Shown in pieces: positions 44,534 through 53,484 of a DNA stretch of 64,000 bases (position 1 is its first letter; each line of letters opens with the position of its first letter). The DNA is from Pseudomonas sp. CHM02 (GTDB lineage: Bacteria > Pseudomonadota > Gammaproteobacteria > Pseudomonadales > Pseudomonadaceae). Location: the NCBI RefSeq assembly GCF_000612585.1, contig NZ_JFCA01000003.1, positions 1 to 64,000 on the forward strand. The letters run 5' to 3'. A program made the translations under genes and the position numbers. The notes under the pieces were generated by a model that was given only the letters and a program-made list of their open reading frames with translations, was not told the DNA's origin and searched no databases.

Positions 44534-45160
44534 ATGAGCAAAGCTTTAATTGTGGATGATCACCCTTTTATACGCGCCACTGTGAAGTACCTGTTGAAGC
44601 AGGAAGGTTTTGTAGAAATCTTTGAGGCAGGCAACGGCGCCGACGCCATGCAGATTGCGCGTGAGGAACGTCCGGATCTGGTTATTCTCGATTTGGCAAT
44701 GCCCAAGCTCGGCGGGCTGGAGGTGATCAGCCGGATCAAAGCGCTGGGACTGCCTTGCAAGATTCTGGTGCTGACCTCGTACCTGGCCGTGTTCTTCTCC
44801 ACCCGCTGCATGCGCGCCGGGGCCATGGGCTTTGTGGCCAAGACGGGCGAGCTTGACGAACTGCAGAAGGCGATCAGAGCGATCAGGTGCGGTTACAGTT
44901 GCTTCCCCAGCGTGGCCAGCAGTTCAGTACGCCGCGACGATTTGCAGACCACTGAGCAAGAACTGGTGGAGGCGCTGTCAGACCGCGAATTGACGGTGCT
45001 GCAGAAGCTGGCGCTGGGCCTGGGCAACAAGGAAATCGCCGAGGACATGCTGCTGAGCCACAAGACCATCAGCACCTACAAGACGCGGCTCAAGGAGAAA
45101 CTGCGTATGTCCTCGGTCGTGCACCTGTCCAAGTTCGCCCAGCGTAACCATCTGATCTGA
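44534..45160 (+). CDS. NarL/FixJ-type response regulator, BvgA-like
   Basis: A 208-residue response regulator. The receiver has the acidic pair DD at residues 8-9, the phosphorylated aspartate at residue 53 (VILDLAMPKLGG) and the conserved lysine in FVAKTGEL. The LuxR-type helix-turn-helix follows (LSDRELTVLQKLALGLGNKEIAEDMLLSHKTISTYKTRLKEKL, in parts). The ATG at 44534 follows GGGGGAGTCTT. It directly precedes the BvgS-like kinase gene (one base between stop and start), so the two form a phosphorelay pair. Confidence 0.92.
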   Translation: MSKALIVDDHPFIRATVKYLLKQEGFVEIFEAGNGADAMQIAREERPDLVILDLAMPKLGGLEVISRIKALGLPCKILVLTSYLAVFFSTRCMRAGAMGFVAKTGELDELQKAIRAIRCGYSCFPSVASSSVRRDDLQTTEQELVEALSDRELTVLQKLALGLGNKEIAEDMLLSHKTISTYKTRLKEKLRMSSVVHLSKFAQRNHLI

Positions 45161-45161
45161 A

Positions 45162-48100
45162 ATGGCCACCTCACGGCTGAAAAGGCTCATGGTCATTCTG
45201 CTGTTGGGGCTGTTGCCGTGCGCGGCGATGGCCCTGGATGCACCACACGACTTGCGGCTGTTCGGCCATTCCACTCTCGAAAACCCACGCCTGGAGCTTG
45301 ATGAAAGCGACTGGCGCTGGTTGCGCGAACGGCGCATGTTGGTGATGGGGGTCTCGGCACCCGACTACGCACCTTTCGACCTGAGCAACGACAATGATTT
45401 TGAAGGTATCACGGCTGACTATACGTGGCTGATCAGCCTTATCTTGAATGTACCTGTCGAGGTTCGACGCTACGACACCCGCGATGAAGTGATCGAGGCG
45501 CTCAAGCTGGGCGAAGTGGATTTCGTCGGGTCGGCCAATGGCTATGAGGCGGCCGACAAGCAATTGGTCCTGTCCCGTTCCTACGCCAATGATCAGCCCG
45601 TGCTGGTAACCCGCACGGGCGACAGCCATGCATTGAGCGCCGACCTGGCTGGCAAACGCGTTGCGATGCTTTACCACTACATGCAACCTGATGCTGTCCA
45701 GGCCTTTTACCCAAAGGCGCAACTGATGTTGTACGGCTCGACCCACCAGGCCATTGGTTCCGTGGCGTTCGGCCAGGCGGATGTCTACCTGGGCGACGCC
45801 ATCAGCACCCGCTACCTGATCAACAAGAACCATCTCAATAATGTGCGCATGGCAGATTTTTCCGCGCTGGAGGTCAATCCGTTCGGGTTCGCTTTCACCC
45901 GGGACAACGTCCGTCTGCTGAACATCATCAATGCCGCGCTGGCGGTTATTCCGGCCAGCCAACAGATGGAAATCCTGCGCCGCTGGAGTGCCGGTGACAG
46001 TGGTTTCCTGGCGGCAGACCGGTTACGCCTGAGTGACAACGAGCAGCGCTGGCTGGGGAAGCATCCACGGGTGAAAGTTGCGGCGCTCGACAAGTTCATG
46101 CCGTTGTCATTCTTCAATGAACAGGGGCAGTTGATGGGGTTGAGTGACGAGCTATTGTCGCGGATCAGCTTGCGCACGGGCTTGAAGTTCGAAGTGGTGC
46201 AGCGGGACTCATTGCCTCGGCAAATCGATGAAGTGAGCACGGGGCAAGTCGACATGATGGCGGTGATCACACCCAGCGTCGAGCGTTCCGAGAAAGTCCG
46301 GTTTACCCGCCCGTACTTGTCCAGTCCCTATGTGCTGGTCGCGCGCGCCGGTGACGAGAGGCTGGTGACCCTGGAGGACATGCCCGGAAAAAGACTGGCG
46401 CATATCAGCGGCAACAGCATCGGTGCGCAAATTGTCCGGGACTATCCGGGTATCGTCTTGGTGGATGTCGAGAACCCTGAGGAGGCCATGGATTTGGTCG
46501 CCAAAGGCAGCGTCGATGCGACCGTCGTTTCGCTGATCAGCGCACGCTACATGATTGCGCGCCATTATCGTGATCGTCTGCGCATCACCAGTACAGTCGG
46601 CACGGAACCGGCGCGAGTTGCCTTCGGCGTCAACCGCAGCCAGCTGGAACTGCATTCGATCCTCGAGAAGGCACTGTTGAGCATTTCGCCTGAAGAAATG
46701 GACGCGCTGACCAACCATTGGCGCAGTGAGATACTCATCGAAGACAGCTACTGGATCAGTCATCGCAATGTGATTATCCAAGGGTTTGGCCTGGCCGCAT
46801 TATTGCTGCTGGTCACGCTGGGCTGGGTGCTCTACCTGCGCAACCTGATTCACAAGCGCGCCCAGGCCGAACGGGCCTTGAGCGACCAGATGCGCTTCAT
46901 GAGCGTGCTGATCGATGGTACGCCCCACCCGATTTACGTGCGTGATCGACAGGGCCGGTTGATGGCGTGCAACAACGCTTACCTCGATGTGTTCGGCTTC
47001 AAGCTGGAGGACGTGATCGGCAAGACTGTGGTGGAAACGGATACCGGCAACCCGCCCCAGGCCCAATCCTTCCATGCTGATTACTTGAGCCTGATGGAGC
47101 GGGGGGAACCGCAGATCCAGGACCGGGTTCTCAAGGTGCCCGGTGGCGGCGTGCTGACGATCTACCAATGGATGCTGCCGTACCGTGATAGCAACGGCAA
47201 CGTGGTGGGCATGATTGCCGGTTGGGTGGATGTGAGCGAGCGTCACCGCTTGCTGGGCCAGTTGCAGGAAGCCAAGGAGGAAGCCGACGCCGCCAACCGC
47301 GCCAAGACGACTTTCCTGGCGACCATGAGCCATGAGATCCGCACGCCGATGAACGCGGTGATCGGCATGATCGAGCTGGCGCAAAAAAACGCCGAACAAG
47401 GTCGCGCCGACCAGGATGCGCTGGAGGTGGCGTCGATGGCGTCACGGAGCATGCTGGAGTTGATCGGCGATATCCTGGACATTGCGCGGATAGAAACCGG
47501 TCACCTGTCCCTGACCCTGGCACCGGCCAATCTCCACGAGTTGCTGGCCTCGGTGGCGCGGGTGTTCGAGGGACTGGCGCGGGACAAGGGCCTGATGCTG
47601 CAGGTCGAGCTCGACCCGATGACCGACCGATCGGTGCTGATCGACCCGTTGCGTTTCAAGCAAGTGGTGTCCAACCTGCTGGGCAATGCCATCAAGTTTA
47701 CCGCCACCGGCCAGGTACGCTTGGGTGCCCAATGCACGCCGGCGCTGGCCGGCGACCACTTGAACCTGCGGTTGTATGTCGAGGACACAGGCATTGGCAT
47801 CAGCGCCGAAGACCAGCAGCGCTTGTTCAACCCGTTTATCCAGGGCAGCAATAACGACCAGTCGGCACGCAGCGGTTCCGGCCTCGGGTTGGTGATCAGC
47901 CGTAACCTGTGCGAGATGATGGACGGGCAACTGCACTTGAGCAGTGTGCTGGGCAAGGGAACGCGGGTGGACGTGACGCTGACGCTGGCGTTGACCACGG
48001 CCGTACCGGTTTCCTCGCCTGTCCCCTCGGTCCCAACTCCCCATGCCTTGAACCTTCTGGTGGTCGATGACTACCCGGCCAACCGCCTTCTGCTGGCGCG

Positions 48101-48776
48101 CCAGCTGAGCTTCCTGGGGCATCACATTGTCACGGCGGCAGATGGCGCCGAGGGCTTTGCACTGTGGCAGGCAGGGCGGTTTGATGGGGTGATCACTGAT
48201 AGCAACATGCCCATCATGGATGGCTATGCGTTGGCACGTGATATCCGTGCCCAGGAGCGTCAGCGTGGCCTGGTGCCGTGCCTGTTATTGGGGTTCACCG
48301 CCAACGCCCAGCCGCAAGAGACCGAGCGCTGCAGGCAGGCGGGCATGGATGGCTGCCTGTTCAAACCGACCGGTCTCGATGATCTGCGCGCAGCGTTGGC
48401 GTCGCGCACGGCCAGGGCTGCCACGCATAAAGCCGAGCCGGTATTTGATTTAAGTACGTTGATCACGTTGACGGGCGGCGAGAACAGCGCACTGGATGAG
48501 TTGCTGGTGCCGTTGCTTGGGAGTCTCGTCGAGGACCGCCTGTTGTTGCCGGCACTGTGTGACCCGTTGGACTTCGCCAAACTGCATGACCTGGCTCACC
48601 GCGTCAAAGGCGGGGCGCGCATGGTCAAGGCTCAGGTGCTGGTCGCTTGCTGCGAAACCTTGGAGGCGGTGTGTGAAAGACGTGACCCCGATGAGGCAGT
48701 GGCTGCCGCTGAGGCAGTAGGCATGGCCATCGATGGCTTGCACCATGGTCTCAGCCAGTACCGCAAGCAGCCTTGA
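45162..48776 (+). CDS. BvgS/EvgS-like hybrid sensor histidine kinase
   Basis: A 1204-residue phosphorelay kinase. Order of domains: signal peptide (to about residue 25), two periplasmic solute-binding-like (Venus flytrap) domains at about 50-270 and 300-520, a membrane helix (about 530-562), PAS (about 580-700), HisKA with phospho-histidine His724 in TMSHEIRTPMNAV, HATPase (NLLGNAIKF; DTGIGIS; GSGLGL), receiver with Asp1013 (VITDSNMPIMDG), and HPt with His1146 (AHRVKGGARM). This is the BvgS layout; relatives sense nicotinate, sulfate or small acids. The start has no clear ribosome site, suggesting translational coupling to the response regulator gene. Confidence 0.92.
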   Translation: MATSRLKRLMVILLLGLLPCAAMALDAPHDLRLFGHSTLENPRLELDESDWRWLRERRMLVMGVSAPDYAPFDLSNDNDFEGITADYTWLISLILNVPVEVRRYDTRDEVIEALKLGEVDFVGSANGYEAADKQLVLSRSYANDQPVLVTRTGDSHALSADLAGKRVAMLYHYMQPDAVQAFYPKAQLMLYGSTHQAIGSVAFGQADVYLGDAISTRYLINKNHLNNVRMADFSALEVNPFGFAFTRDNVRLLNIINAALAVIPASQQMEILRRWSAGDSGFLAADRLRLSDNEQRWLGKHPRVKVAALDKFMPLSFFNEQGQLMGLSDELLSRISLRTGLKFEVVQRDSLPRQIDEVSTGQVDMMAVITPSVERSEKVRFTRPYLSSPYVLVARAGDERLVTLEDMPGKRLAHISGNSIGAQIVRDYPGIVLVDVENPEEAMDLVAKGSVDATVVSLISARYMIARHYRDRLRITSTVGTEPARVAFGVNRSQLELHSILEKALLSISPEEMDALTNHWRSEILIEDSYWISHRNVIIQGFGLAALLLLVTLGWVLYLRNLIHKRAQAERALSDQMRFMSVLIDGTPHPIYVRDRQGRLMACNNAYLDVFGFKLEDVIGKTVVETDTGNPPQAQSFHADYLSLMERGEPQIQDRVLKVPGGGVLTIYQWMLPYRDSNGNVVGMIAGWVDVSERHRLLGQLQEAKEEADAANRAKTTFLATMSHEIRTPMNAVIGMIELAQKNAEQGRADQDALEVASMASRSMLELIGDILDIARIETGHLSLTLAPANLHELLASVARVFEGLARDKGLMLQVELDPMTDRSVLIDPLRFKQVVSNLLGNAIKFTATGQVRLGAQCTPALAGDHLNLRLYVEDTGIGISAEDQQRLFNPFIQGSNNDQSARSGSGLGLVISRNLCEMMDGQLHLSSVLGKGTRVDVTLTLALTTAVPVSSPVPSVPTPHALNLLVVDDYPANRLLLARQLSFLGHHIVTAADGAEGFALWQAGRFDGVITDSNMPIMDGYALARDIRAQERQRGLVPCLLLGFTANAQPQETERCRQAGMDGCLFKPTGLDDLRAALASRTARAATHKAEPVFDLSTLITLTGGENSALDELLVPLLGSLVEDRLLLPALCDPLDFAKLHDLAHRVKGGARMVKAQVLVACCETLEAVCERRDPDEAVAAAEAVGMAIDGLHHGLSQYRKQP

Positions 48777-48910
48777 CGGGGTCGGTTAGCCATTCGGTGA
48801 ATTTGGGAGAACTCCTACATGGAACGGGAACAAGCCTGATTTTGTCCTCGGGAGATGTCAGGAAAATGGGCGACGCTCACTGACGAGCACTGCCACCCCA
48901 GGGGTTCGCC

Positions 48911-49339
48911 ATGTCAAACAAAGCACTGACCATCCTGATTGCCGATGAACAACACCTGCAACGCCTGTACATCGAGAAAATGCTCAATCGGTTGGGGTAT
49001 TACCGGATCGTGCCGGTGCAGACCTTTGAAGAGGTCCAGTTGCTCACCGCCATTCCGGCCCAGCCCTTTGACGTACTGATCATCAATGCGGCCCTGGCGA
49101 TCCACTCGTGCGGGCCTCAACCCCAGGCGCACCATGTGCTGGTCTACGATCACCTGGACTTGAACCCGGACTCGCCCGCTGGTGCAACGCCGGCGGTGCT
49201 GGTTCGGCTGCCCGGCGTACCGGACAACGTCAACCTCGAACACTTCATGGACATCATCGACCCACCCGCGGCCGCCACCGGCCTGCGGGTGTTGCCATGG
49301 CTGCGGGAGTTATCCCGCACGCCCGTGGCGCGGGTTTAG
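48911..49339 (+). CDS. Degenerate receiver-domain protein
   Basis: A 142-residue protein resembling a lone response-regulator receiver. The N-terminal beta strand and acidic pair are kept ([21 protein letters not shown]12-E13), but the phosphoacceptor site reads DVLIINAAL, with Asn59 where Asp is expected. No output domain is present. It lies 134 bases after the BvgS-like kinase gene on the same strand, so it may be a pseudo-receiver that modulates that kinase without being phosphorylated. The GGGGTTCGCC stretch precedes the ATG. Its last four bases overlap the convergent dkgB stop. Confidence 0.7.
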   Translation: MSNKALTILIADEQHLQRLYIEKMLNRLGYYRIVPVQTFEEVQLLTAIPAQPFDVLIINAALAIHSCGPQPQAHHVLVYDHLDLNPDSPAGATPAVLVRLPGVPDNVNLEHFMDIIDPPAAATGLRVLPWLRELSRTPVARV

Positions 49340-50154
49340 TCCCACTTCGGTGCGATACCCTTGGGGCTGGTCAGGCGATGGCCGCGTTCCAGCTCGGCAA
49401 TCTGCGCCATGTCGGCAGCACTCAAGGTCAGTTGCAGGGCCTTGAGGTTGCTTTCCAGGTTGGCGCGCTTGGTCGACGATGGGATGACCGCGTAGCCCAA
49501 CTGCATGGCCCAGGCCAGTGTCACTTGTGCCGGGGTGGCCTGATGGCGCTCGGCGATTTGCTGGATCACCGGGTCCTTGAGCACTTCGCCATAGGCCAGG
49601 GTCATGTAGGAAGTGATCTGGATACCGTTGGCGTTGGCGAACTCCACGACCTTGCGGTTTTGCAGGTAGGGGTGCAGTTCGACCTGGTTGGTGGCGATGT
49701 TTTCCGCGCCAACGGCTGCAATCGCTTGCTTCATCAGGTCGACGGTGAAGTTGGAAATACCGATCTGGCGAGTCAGGCCCAGGCGTTTGGCTTCCAGCAA
49801 CTGGCCCATGAACTCGGCGACAGGCACCTGGTCTTCCGGCGATGGCCAGTGGATCAGGGTCAGGTCCAGGTAGTCGGTTTTCAGCTTGCGCAGGCTTTCG
49901 CGCAGGCTTGGAATCAACTGGCCTTCGGCGAAGTTGGCGATCCAGATCTTGCTGGTGATGAACAGCTCATCGCGCGGGACGCCGCTGTCGGCAATGGCTT
50001 GGCCGACGTCTGCTTCGTTCTCGTAGATCTGCGCGGTGTCGATGACGCGGTAGCCCAGTTCCAGGCCGGTGCTGACGGAATCGATCACGACCTGGCCTTG
50101 CAGGCGGAAGGTGCCAAGGCCAAAGGCCGGAACGTTTTGCGTAGCGATAGACAT
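49336..50154 (-). CDS. dkgB: 2,5-diketo-D-gluconate reductase B (aldo-keto reductase)
   Basis: A 272-residue NADPH-dependent aldo-keto reductase. The sequence follows my recollection of E. coli DkgB closely: [10 protein letters not shown], the catalytic tyrosine in [15 protein letters not shown], the catalytic lysine in [17 protein letters not shown] and [15 protein letters not shown]. It reduces 2,5-diketo-D-gluconate and methylglyoxal-type carbonyls. The ATG at 50154 follows AGGAGTTACTG; a longer frame from 50181 is less likely. Single gene. Confidence 0.92.
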   Translation of the reverse strand: MSIATQNVPAFGLGTFRLQGQVVIDSVSTGLELGYRVIDTAQIYENEADVGQAIADSGVPRDELFITSKIWIANFAEGQLIPSLRESLRKLKTDYLDLTLIHWPSPEDQVPVAEFMGQLLEAKRLGLTRQIGISNFTVDLMKQAIAAVGAENIATNQVELHPYLQNRKVVEFANANGIQITSYMTLAYGEVLKDPVIQQIAERHQATPAQVTLAWAMQLGYAVIPSSTKRANLESNLKALQLTLSAADMAQIAELERGHRLTSPKGIAPKWD

Positions 50155-50257
50155 CAGTAACTCCTGAGGGGATGTGAACAATGGAGTCGAGTATCCGCCC
50201 GTCGTTCCTTCAGAAAAACCGCCGAATCCGAAAAGGACTCTTTACCGCAGGTCACGA

Positions 50258-50361
50258 ATGGGCGGCGCGCCGACCCTGCGCCGCACCTGGGAAAGCCTCA
50301 AGGAAATCATCGCACCGGGGGAATTGGATCCGCTGACCAACGAGCGGCTTTATGTGTCGAA
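50258..50361 (+). pseudogene. Possible remnant of a carboxymuconolactone-decarboxylase-family gene
   Basis: An open frame from an ATG at 50258 gives GGAPTLRRTWESLKEIIAP then GELDPLTNERLYV, which resembles the start of AhpD/CMD-family proteins before their CxxC motif. The likeness stops at about 50361, where the frame enters the antisense of the PP2C gene end. It looks like a truncated 5' remnant created by a deletion. Short and read by eye only, so the call is tentative. Confidence 0.35.
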
Positions 50362-51165
50362 CCAGGCAAGAAGCACAGTGACATTGTCGCGCCCGGCGTA
50401 TTCGCGGGTGAGGTGGATCAGTCGCTGGCATGCGATGTCCAGCGTCTCGCGGTGGGCGAGGGCCAGCACCTGGGTCATTTCCTGGTGTGGGACGCAACCG
50501 TGCAGGCCGTCACTGCAGAGCATCAGCAGGTCGTTCGGCTGGACCGGTTGCACGCGCACTTGCGGCTCCACACGTGGGCCCGGGCCGATGGCTTGCAGTA
50601 ACAGGTTGCGCGCGGGCAAGCGGTCGACCTTGCCGGCCTCAAGGGCCTGCTGGTACCAGGTCTGGTCGCGGGTCAGCAGGCTCAATTCGCCGTCGCGGTA
50701 GCGGTACAGGCGGCTGTCGCCCACATGGAACACCAGCAGCGGCCCATCGGCTTGCGGGCGCCATACGCCGGTGAGGGTGGTGCCCATGCCGCTGCCTTCG
50801 CTCATCTGGCGGGCCACGTTCTGCTGATAGACGCACTGGTTCACGTGGTCGATGGCGTTGTGCAGGCGGCTGGCGGCTTGCATGTCCGGGTCTGACCAGG
50901 TGGCATCCGGGTCGCCACTGTCGTCGAGTGAATCGACGCTGTGGGTGTTGAGCGCCTGGCGCAAGCTGAGCAGCGCTTCGGTGCTGGCCAGGGCGCCCGC
51001 TTCGTGGCCGCCCATGCCATCGGCCACGGCGAACAACCCAAGGCGCGGCTCCACCAGAAAATTGTCTTCGTTGCTCTGGCGCACCGTACCGGCATCACTG
51101 GCCCCAAAGGCGATCGCGCAAGCCAGCTGATGGGGCCCGCAGGCGCTTAGGGGGGAGTCGGTCAT
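50350..51165 (-). CDS. PP2C-type Ser/Thr protein phosphatase
   Basis: A 271-residue metal-dependent phosphatase. Family metal-site motifs are present: VRQSNEDNFLVE, FAVADGMGGHEAGALAS, MLCSDGLHG and the final GRDNVTVLLAWF. It overlaps the upstream kinase gene by four bases (ATGA), the usual partner arrangement for a bacterial Hanks kinase and its phosphatase. No membrane segment. It is the last gene of a four-gene operon. No type VI secretion genes surround it, unlike PppA/PpkA pairs. Confidence 0.92.
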   Translation of the reverse strand: MTDSPLSACGPHQLACAIAFGASDAGTVRQSNEDNFLVEPRLGLFAVADGMGGHEAGALASTEALLSLRQALNTHSVDSLDDSGDPDATWSDPDMQAASRLHNAIDHVNQCVYQQNVARQMSEGSGMGTTLTGVWRPQADGPLLVFHVGDSRLYRYRDGELSLLTRDQTWYQQALEAGKVDRLPARNLLLQAIGPGPRVEPQVRVQPVQPNDLLMLCSDGLHGCVPHQEMTQVLALAHRETLDIACQRLIHLTREYAGRDNVTVLLAWFDT

Positions 51166-52565
51166 GGCAGGGGCTCGAAGCTGTTGAGGAAGGCCAGGCG
51201 CTGGGCCTCGCTCTCGATAGAGTCGGCCAACCGTTGCACAAAGGGTTGGCGCATTGAAGTCGCACGCAGGGCACGGCTGACCACGATGCGTGCGATGGGG
51301 CCGATCATTACGGCCAGGCGGCGTTCGGCCATGTGCGCAAAGTCGGGGTCGACCTGTGCGTCTGTCACCTCGGTGGGGTGGGCAATCGCGGTGGGTTCGA
51401 TAATGGTCGCGGGGGCAACAGTCGGTGGGTTGAGGCGTTGAAACAGTGAGTGGCTGGCACTGGCGAACTGTTCACGGCCACGCTCCGAGGGAATATGCGG
51501 CAACAGCGCGGCGCAGATCTCTTCGAAATCGTCAGCGGTATTGAGGCTCTTGCGCACCAGGAAGCGGGCGAGTGGACCGATCTGGTGGGACAACAGCGAT
51601 TCGAGTTCGGGCATCACGGCCAGTTTCCACGGCGTCAGGGTCTCCACCGCTTCGGTCGCCAGCGGGCTCACGCCGCTGCTCAAGGGTTGGTTGGGGCGCA
51701 TCAGTATGGTGCGGTCGTCGTCGATCTCGGCGGTGGTCCAGCGCCCGGTGGTCGTGCCGAGCAGGGCTTCGAGGTCATCCAGGAAGGCCTGCGCCGAAGG
51801 GTAGCGGTCGGCCGGACGCTTGGCCAGGGCGCGCGCGATCACGCTGTCCAGCGCCGGGTCGAGGGCCAGGTTCAGGCTCGACGGTGCCACCGGTGTCTGG
51901 TTAAGGATCTGCTGCATGACCATGGTTGCCGAGCCGGAGAATGGCCGCTCACCCGTGAGCAACTGGTACAGCACGATGCCGGCGGAAAACACATCGGAGC
52001 GACCGTCGATCAATTCGCCGCAGAACTGTTCCGGCGACATGTAGCTCGGGGTGCCGATCATCGAACCCGTCTGGGTGAGGGTGGAAGAGTCCAGGCGCGC
52101 TACGCCAAAGTCGGTGACCTTGACGTGGTTGTCGGCGGTGATCAGCAGGTTGGCCGGCTTGATATCGCGGTGCACCACGCCCTTTGAGTGCGCGTACTCC
52201 AGGGCCAGCAGCAACTGGCGCATCCAGCCGAGGCTGTGGTTGAGGTCGCGCGGCGGCTGCGCGGCCAGCAGGGTATTGAGCGGTGTACCTTCGATGAATT
52301 CCATGGCGATGTACGCCGAGCCTTCGTCCTCGCCATAGTCGTACACGGTGACGATGTTGGGGTGCATCAAGCGGCCGGCGGCCTGGGCTTCGTTCTTGAA
52401 GCGACTGACCAGCTCGGCGTGCTGGCTGTCGCCGAACAGTTCCTTGCGGATGGTCTTGAGCGCCACGGTACGCGCGATATTCGGATCGAACGCCTTGTAC
52501 ACCGTGCCCATGGCGCCTTTGCCGAGCACGCTGTCTATCCGGTATTTGCCGAGTTGTTCAAGCAT
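51162..52565 (-). CDS. Hanks-type Ser/Thr protein kinase with repeated C-terminal module
   Basis: A 467-residue soluble kinase. The catalytic domain occupies about residues 8-270: glycine loop LGKGAMGTVYKA, Lys37 in VALKTI, catalytic loop HRDIKPANLL (Asp134), TDFGVA (Asp152) and GTPSYMSPEQ. The C-terminal part holds two similar helical units, about 319-358 (QIGPLARFLVRKSL) and 414-452 (MIGPIARIVVSRAL). I recall such IGPxAR repeats as the DUF8082 type. No membrane helix or PASTA domain. It follows the haem-motif membrane protein gene by ten bases and overlaps the phosphatase gene downstream. Confidence 0.92.
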   Translation of the reverse strand: MLEQLGKYRIDSVLGKGAMGTVYKAFDPNIARTVALKTIRKELFGDSQHAELVSRFKNEAQAAGRLMHPNIVTVYDYGEDEGSAYIAMEFIEGTPLNTLLAAQPPRDLNHSLGWMRQLLLALEYAHSKGVVHRDIKPANLLITADNHVKVTDFGVARLDSSTLTQTGSMIGTPSYMSPEQFCGELIDGRSDVFSAGIVLYQLLTGERPFSGSATMVMQQILNQTPVAPSSLNLALDPALDSVIARALAKRPADRYPSAQAFLDDLEALLGTTTGRWTTAEIDDDRTILMRPNQPLSSGVSPLATEAVETLTPWKLAVMPELESLLSHQIGPLARFLVRKSLNTADDFEEICAALLPHIPSERGREQFASASHSLFQRLNPPTVAPATIIEPTAIAHPTEVTDAQVDPDFAHMAERRLAVMIGPIARIVVSRALRATSMRQPFVQRLADSIESEAQRLAFLNSFEPLP

Positions 52566-52575
52566 GATCGCGGCC

Positions 52576-53454
52576 CTATTCCTCAAGCATCTTCATGGCA
52601 CTGACCAGGCTGGTGCGCATGCGACCGAAGGACTGGCCCAGGCGTGCCAACTCGTCGTTGCCGCTGACGTCCATCGGCGGCACGTCGGTTTCCCCCAGGC
52701 TGACGCGGTCAGCCAGTGCCGACATCTGCCGCAGGCGTCGGGTGACAAACAGGTGCACCGCCACGTTCAGAGCCACGAACAGCACGGCGAAGATCCCCAG
52801 CATCGACAACATGTAGCTGTGCAGCAGGCTCCTGGCGCGTTGCAGCGGCAGGTCCAGCGGTACCGAGACCAGTTGGGCGCCGATGGTATCGTTGAGTTTC
52901 CAGCCGAAACCGTTGACCGGCCCATAGATGTCGACCATGGTTTTCGGCGCCGCGTCCGGTGTGCTGTGGCACGCAAGGCAGGCCGCGTCCTTGATCTGGA
53001 TCGGTCGCGCAATGTACAGCGACGTGCCTTTTTCATCCGCACGCTCTCCCACCATCTCATCGGTTTGCGGCTGGCTGCGCAGGGTGCTGATCAGGGTTTT
53101 CTCCCACTCGTTGGCCAGGTCGCGCGGGTTGGTGGGGTTGAGTGTGGCCTCCTTGTAGGCATAGTCCGGGTAAGACTTGAGCAGTTCCTGCAGGTGCGAG
53201 ATGGCGGCGAAGTCCGGCACCGATTGCGGCAGGAACTGGAACTTCAAGCGGTTCTCCAAAAGCGGCACGATCTGCTCGGCCGTGTAGGTGCTGGCGGCGG
53301 AGGCCGAGCGCATCAGCATGCGTGCGGTTTCCAGGGTTTCCCGGCGCGCGCTCTGTTGCAACAGGTAATGGGTTGAAAGGCTGGTGGCGATAAATCCGAC
53401 GATAAACACCGCCAGGAACACCACGTTGAATTTGACCGCGAGCGACAGTTTCAT
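52576..53454 (-). CDS. Membrane sensor-like protein with c-type haem motif (DUF3365) and HAMP-like end
   Basis: A 292-residue protein with a transmembrane helix at about residues 8-27, a periplasmic DUF3365/Tll0287-like domain, a second helix at about 213-236, and a HAMP-like cytoplasmic end (RRLRQMSALADRVSLGE...NDELARLGQSFGRMR). The periplasmic domain carries CLACH (Cys159, Cys162, His163), the CxxCH motif for covalent haem attachment. This suggests a redox or gas sensor without its own kinase domain. It sits just upstream of the Ser/Thr kinase gene, which could receive the signal (inference). ATAAGGACC-like bases are weak; the next gene up ends 30 bases before. Confidence 0.82.
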   Translation of the reverse strand: MKLSLAVKFNVVFLAVFIVGFIATSLSTHYLLQQSARRETLETARMLMRSASAASTYTAEQIVPLLENRLKFQFLPQSVPDFAAISHLQELLKSYPDYAYKEATLNPTNPRDLANEWEKTLISTLRSQPQTDEMVGERADEKGTSLYIARPIQIKDAACLACHSTPDAAPKTMVDIYGPVNGFGWKLNDTIGAQLVSVPLDLPLQRARSLLHSYMLSMLGIFAVLFVALNVAVHLFVTRRLRQMSALADRVSLGETDVPPMDVSGNDELARLGQSFGRMRTSLVSAMKMLEE

Positions 53455-53484
53455 AAGGACCTTCGGGGACCGGCGTGGTGGATG

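Noticed and set aside
50350..52565. Kinase/phosphatase pair as part of a type VI secretion locus
   Set aside because: No Tss, Hcp, VgrG or FHA genes in the surroundings.
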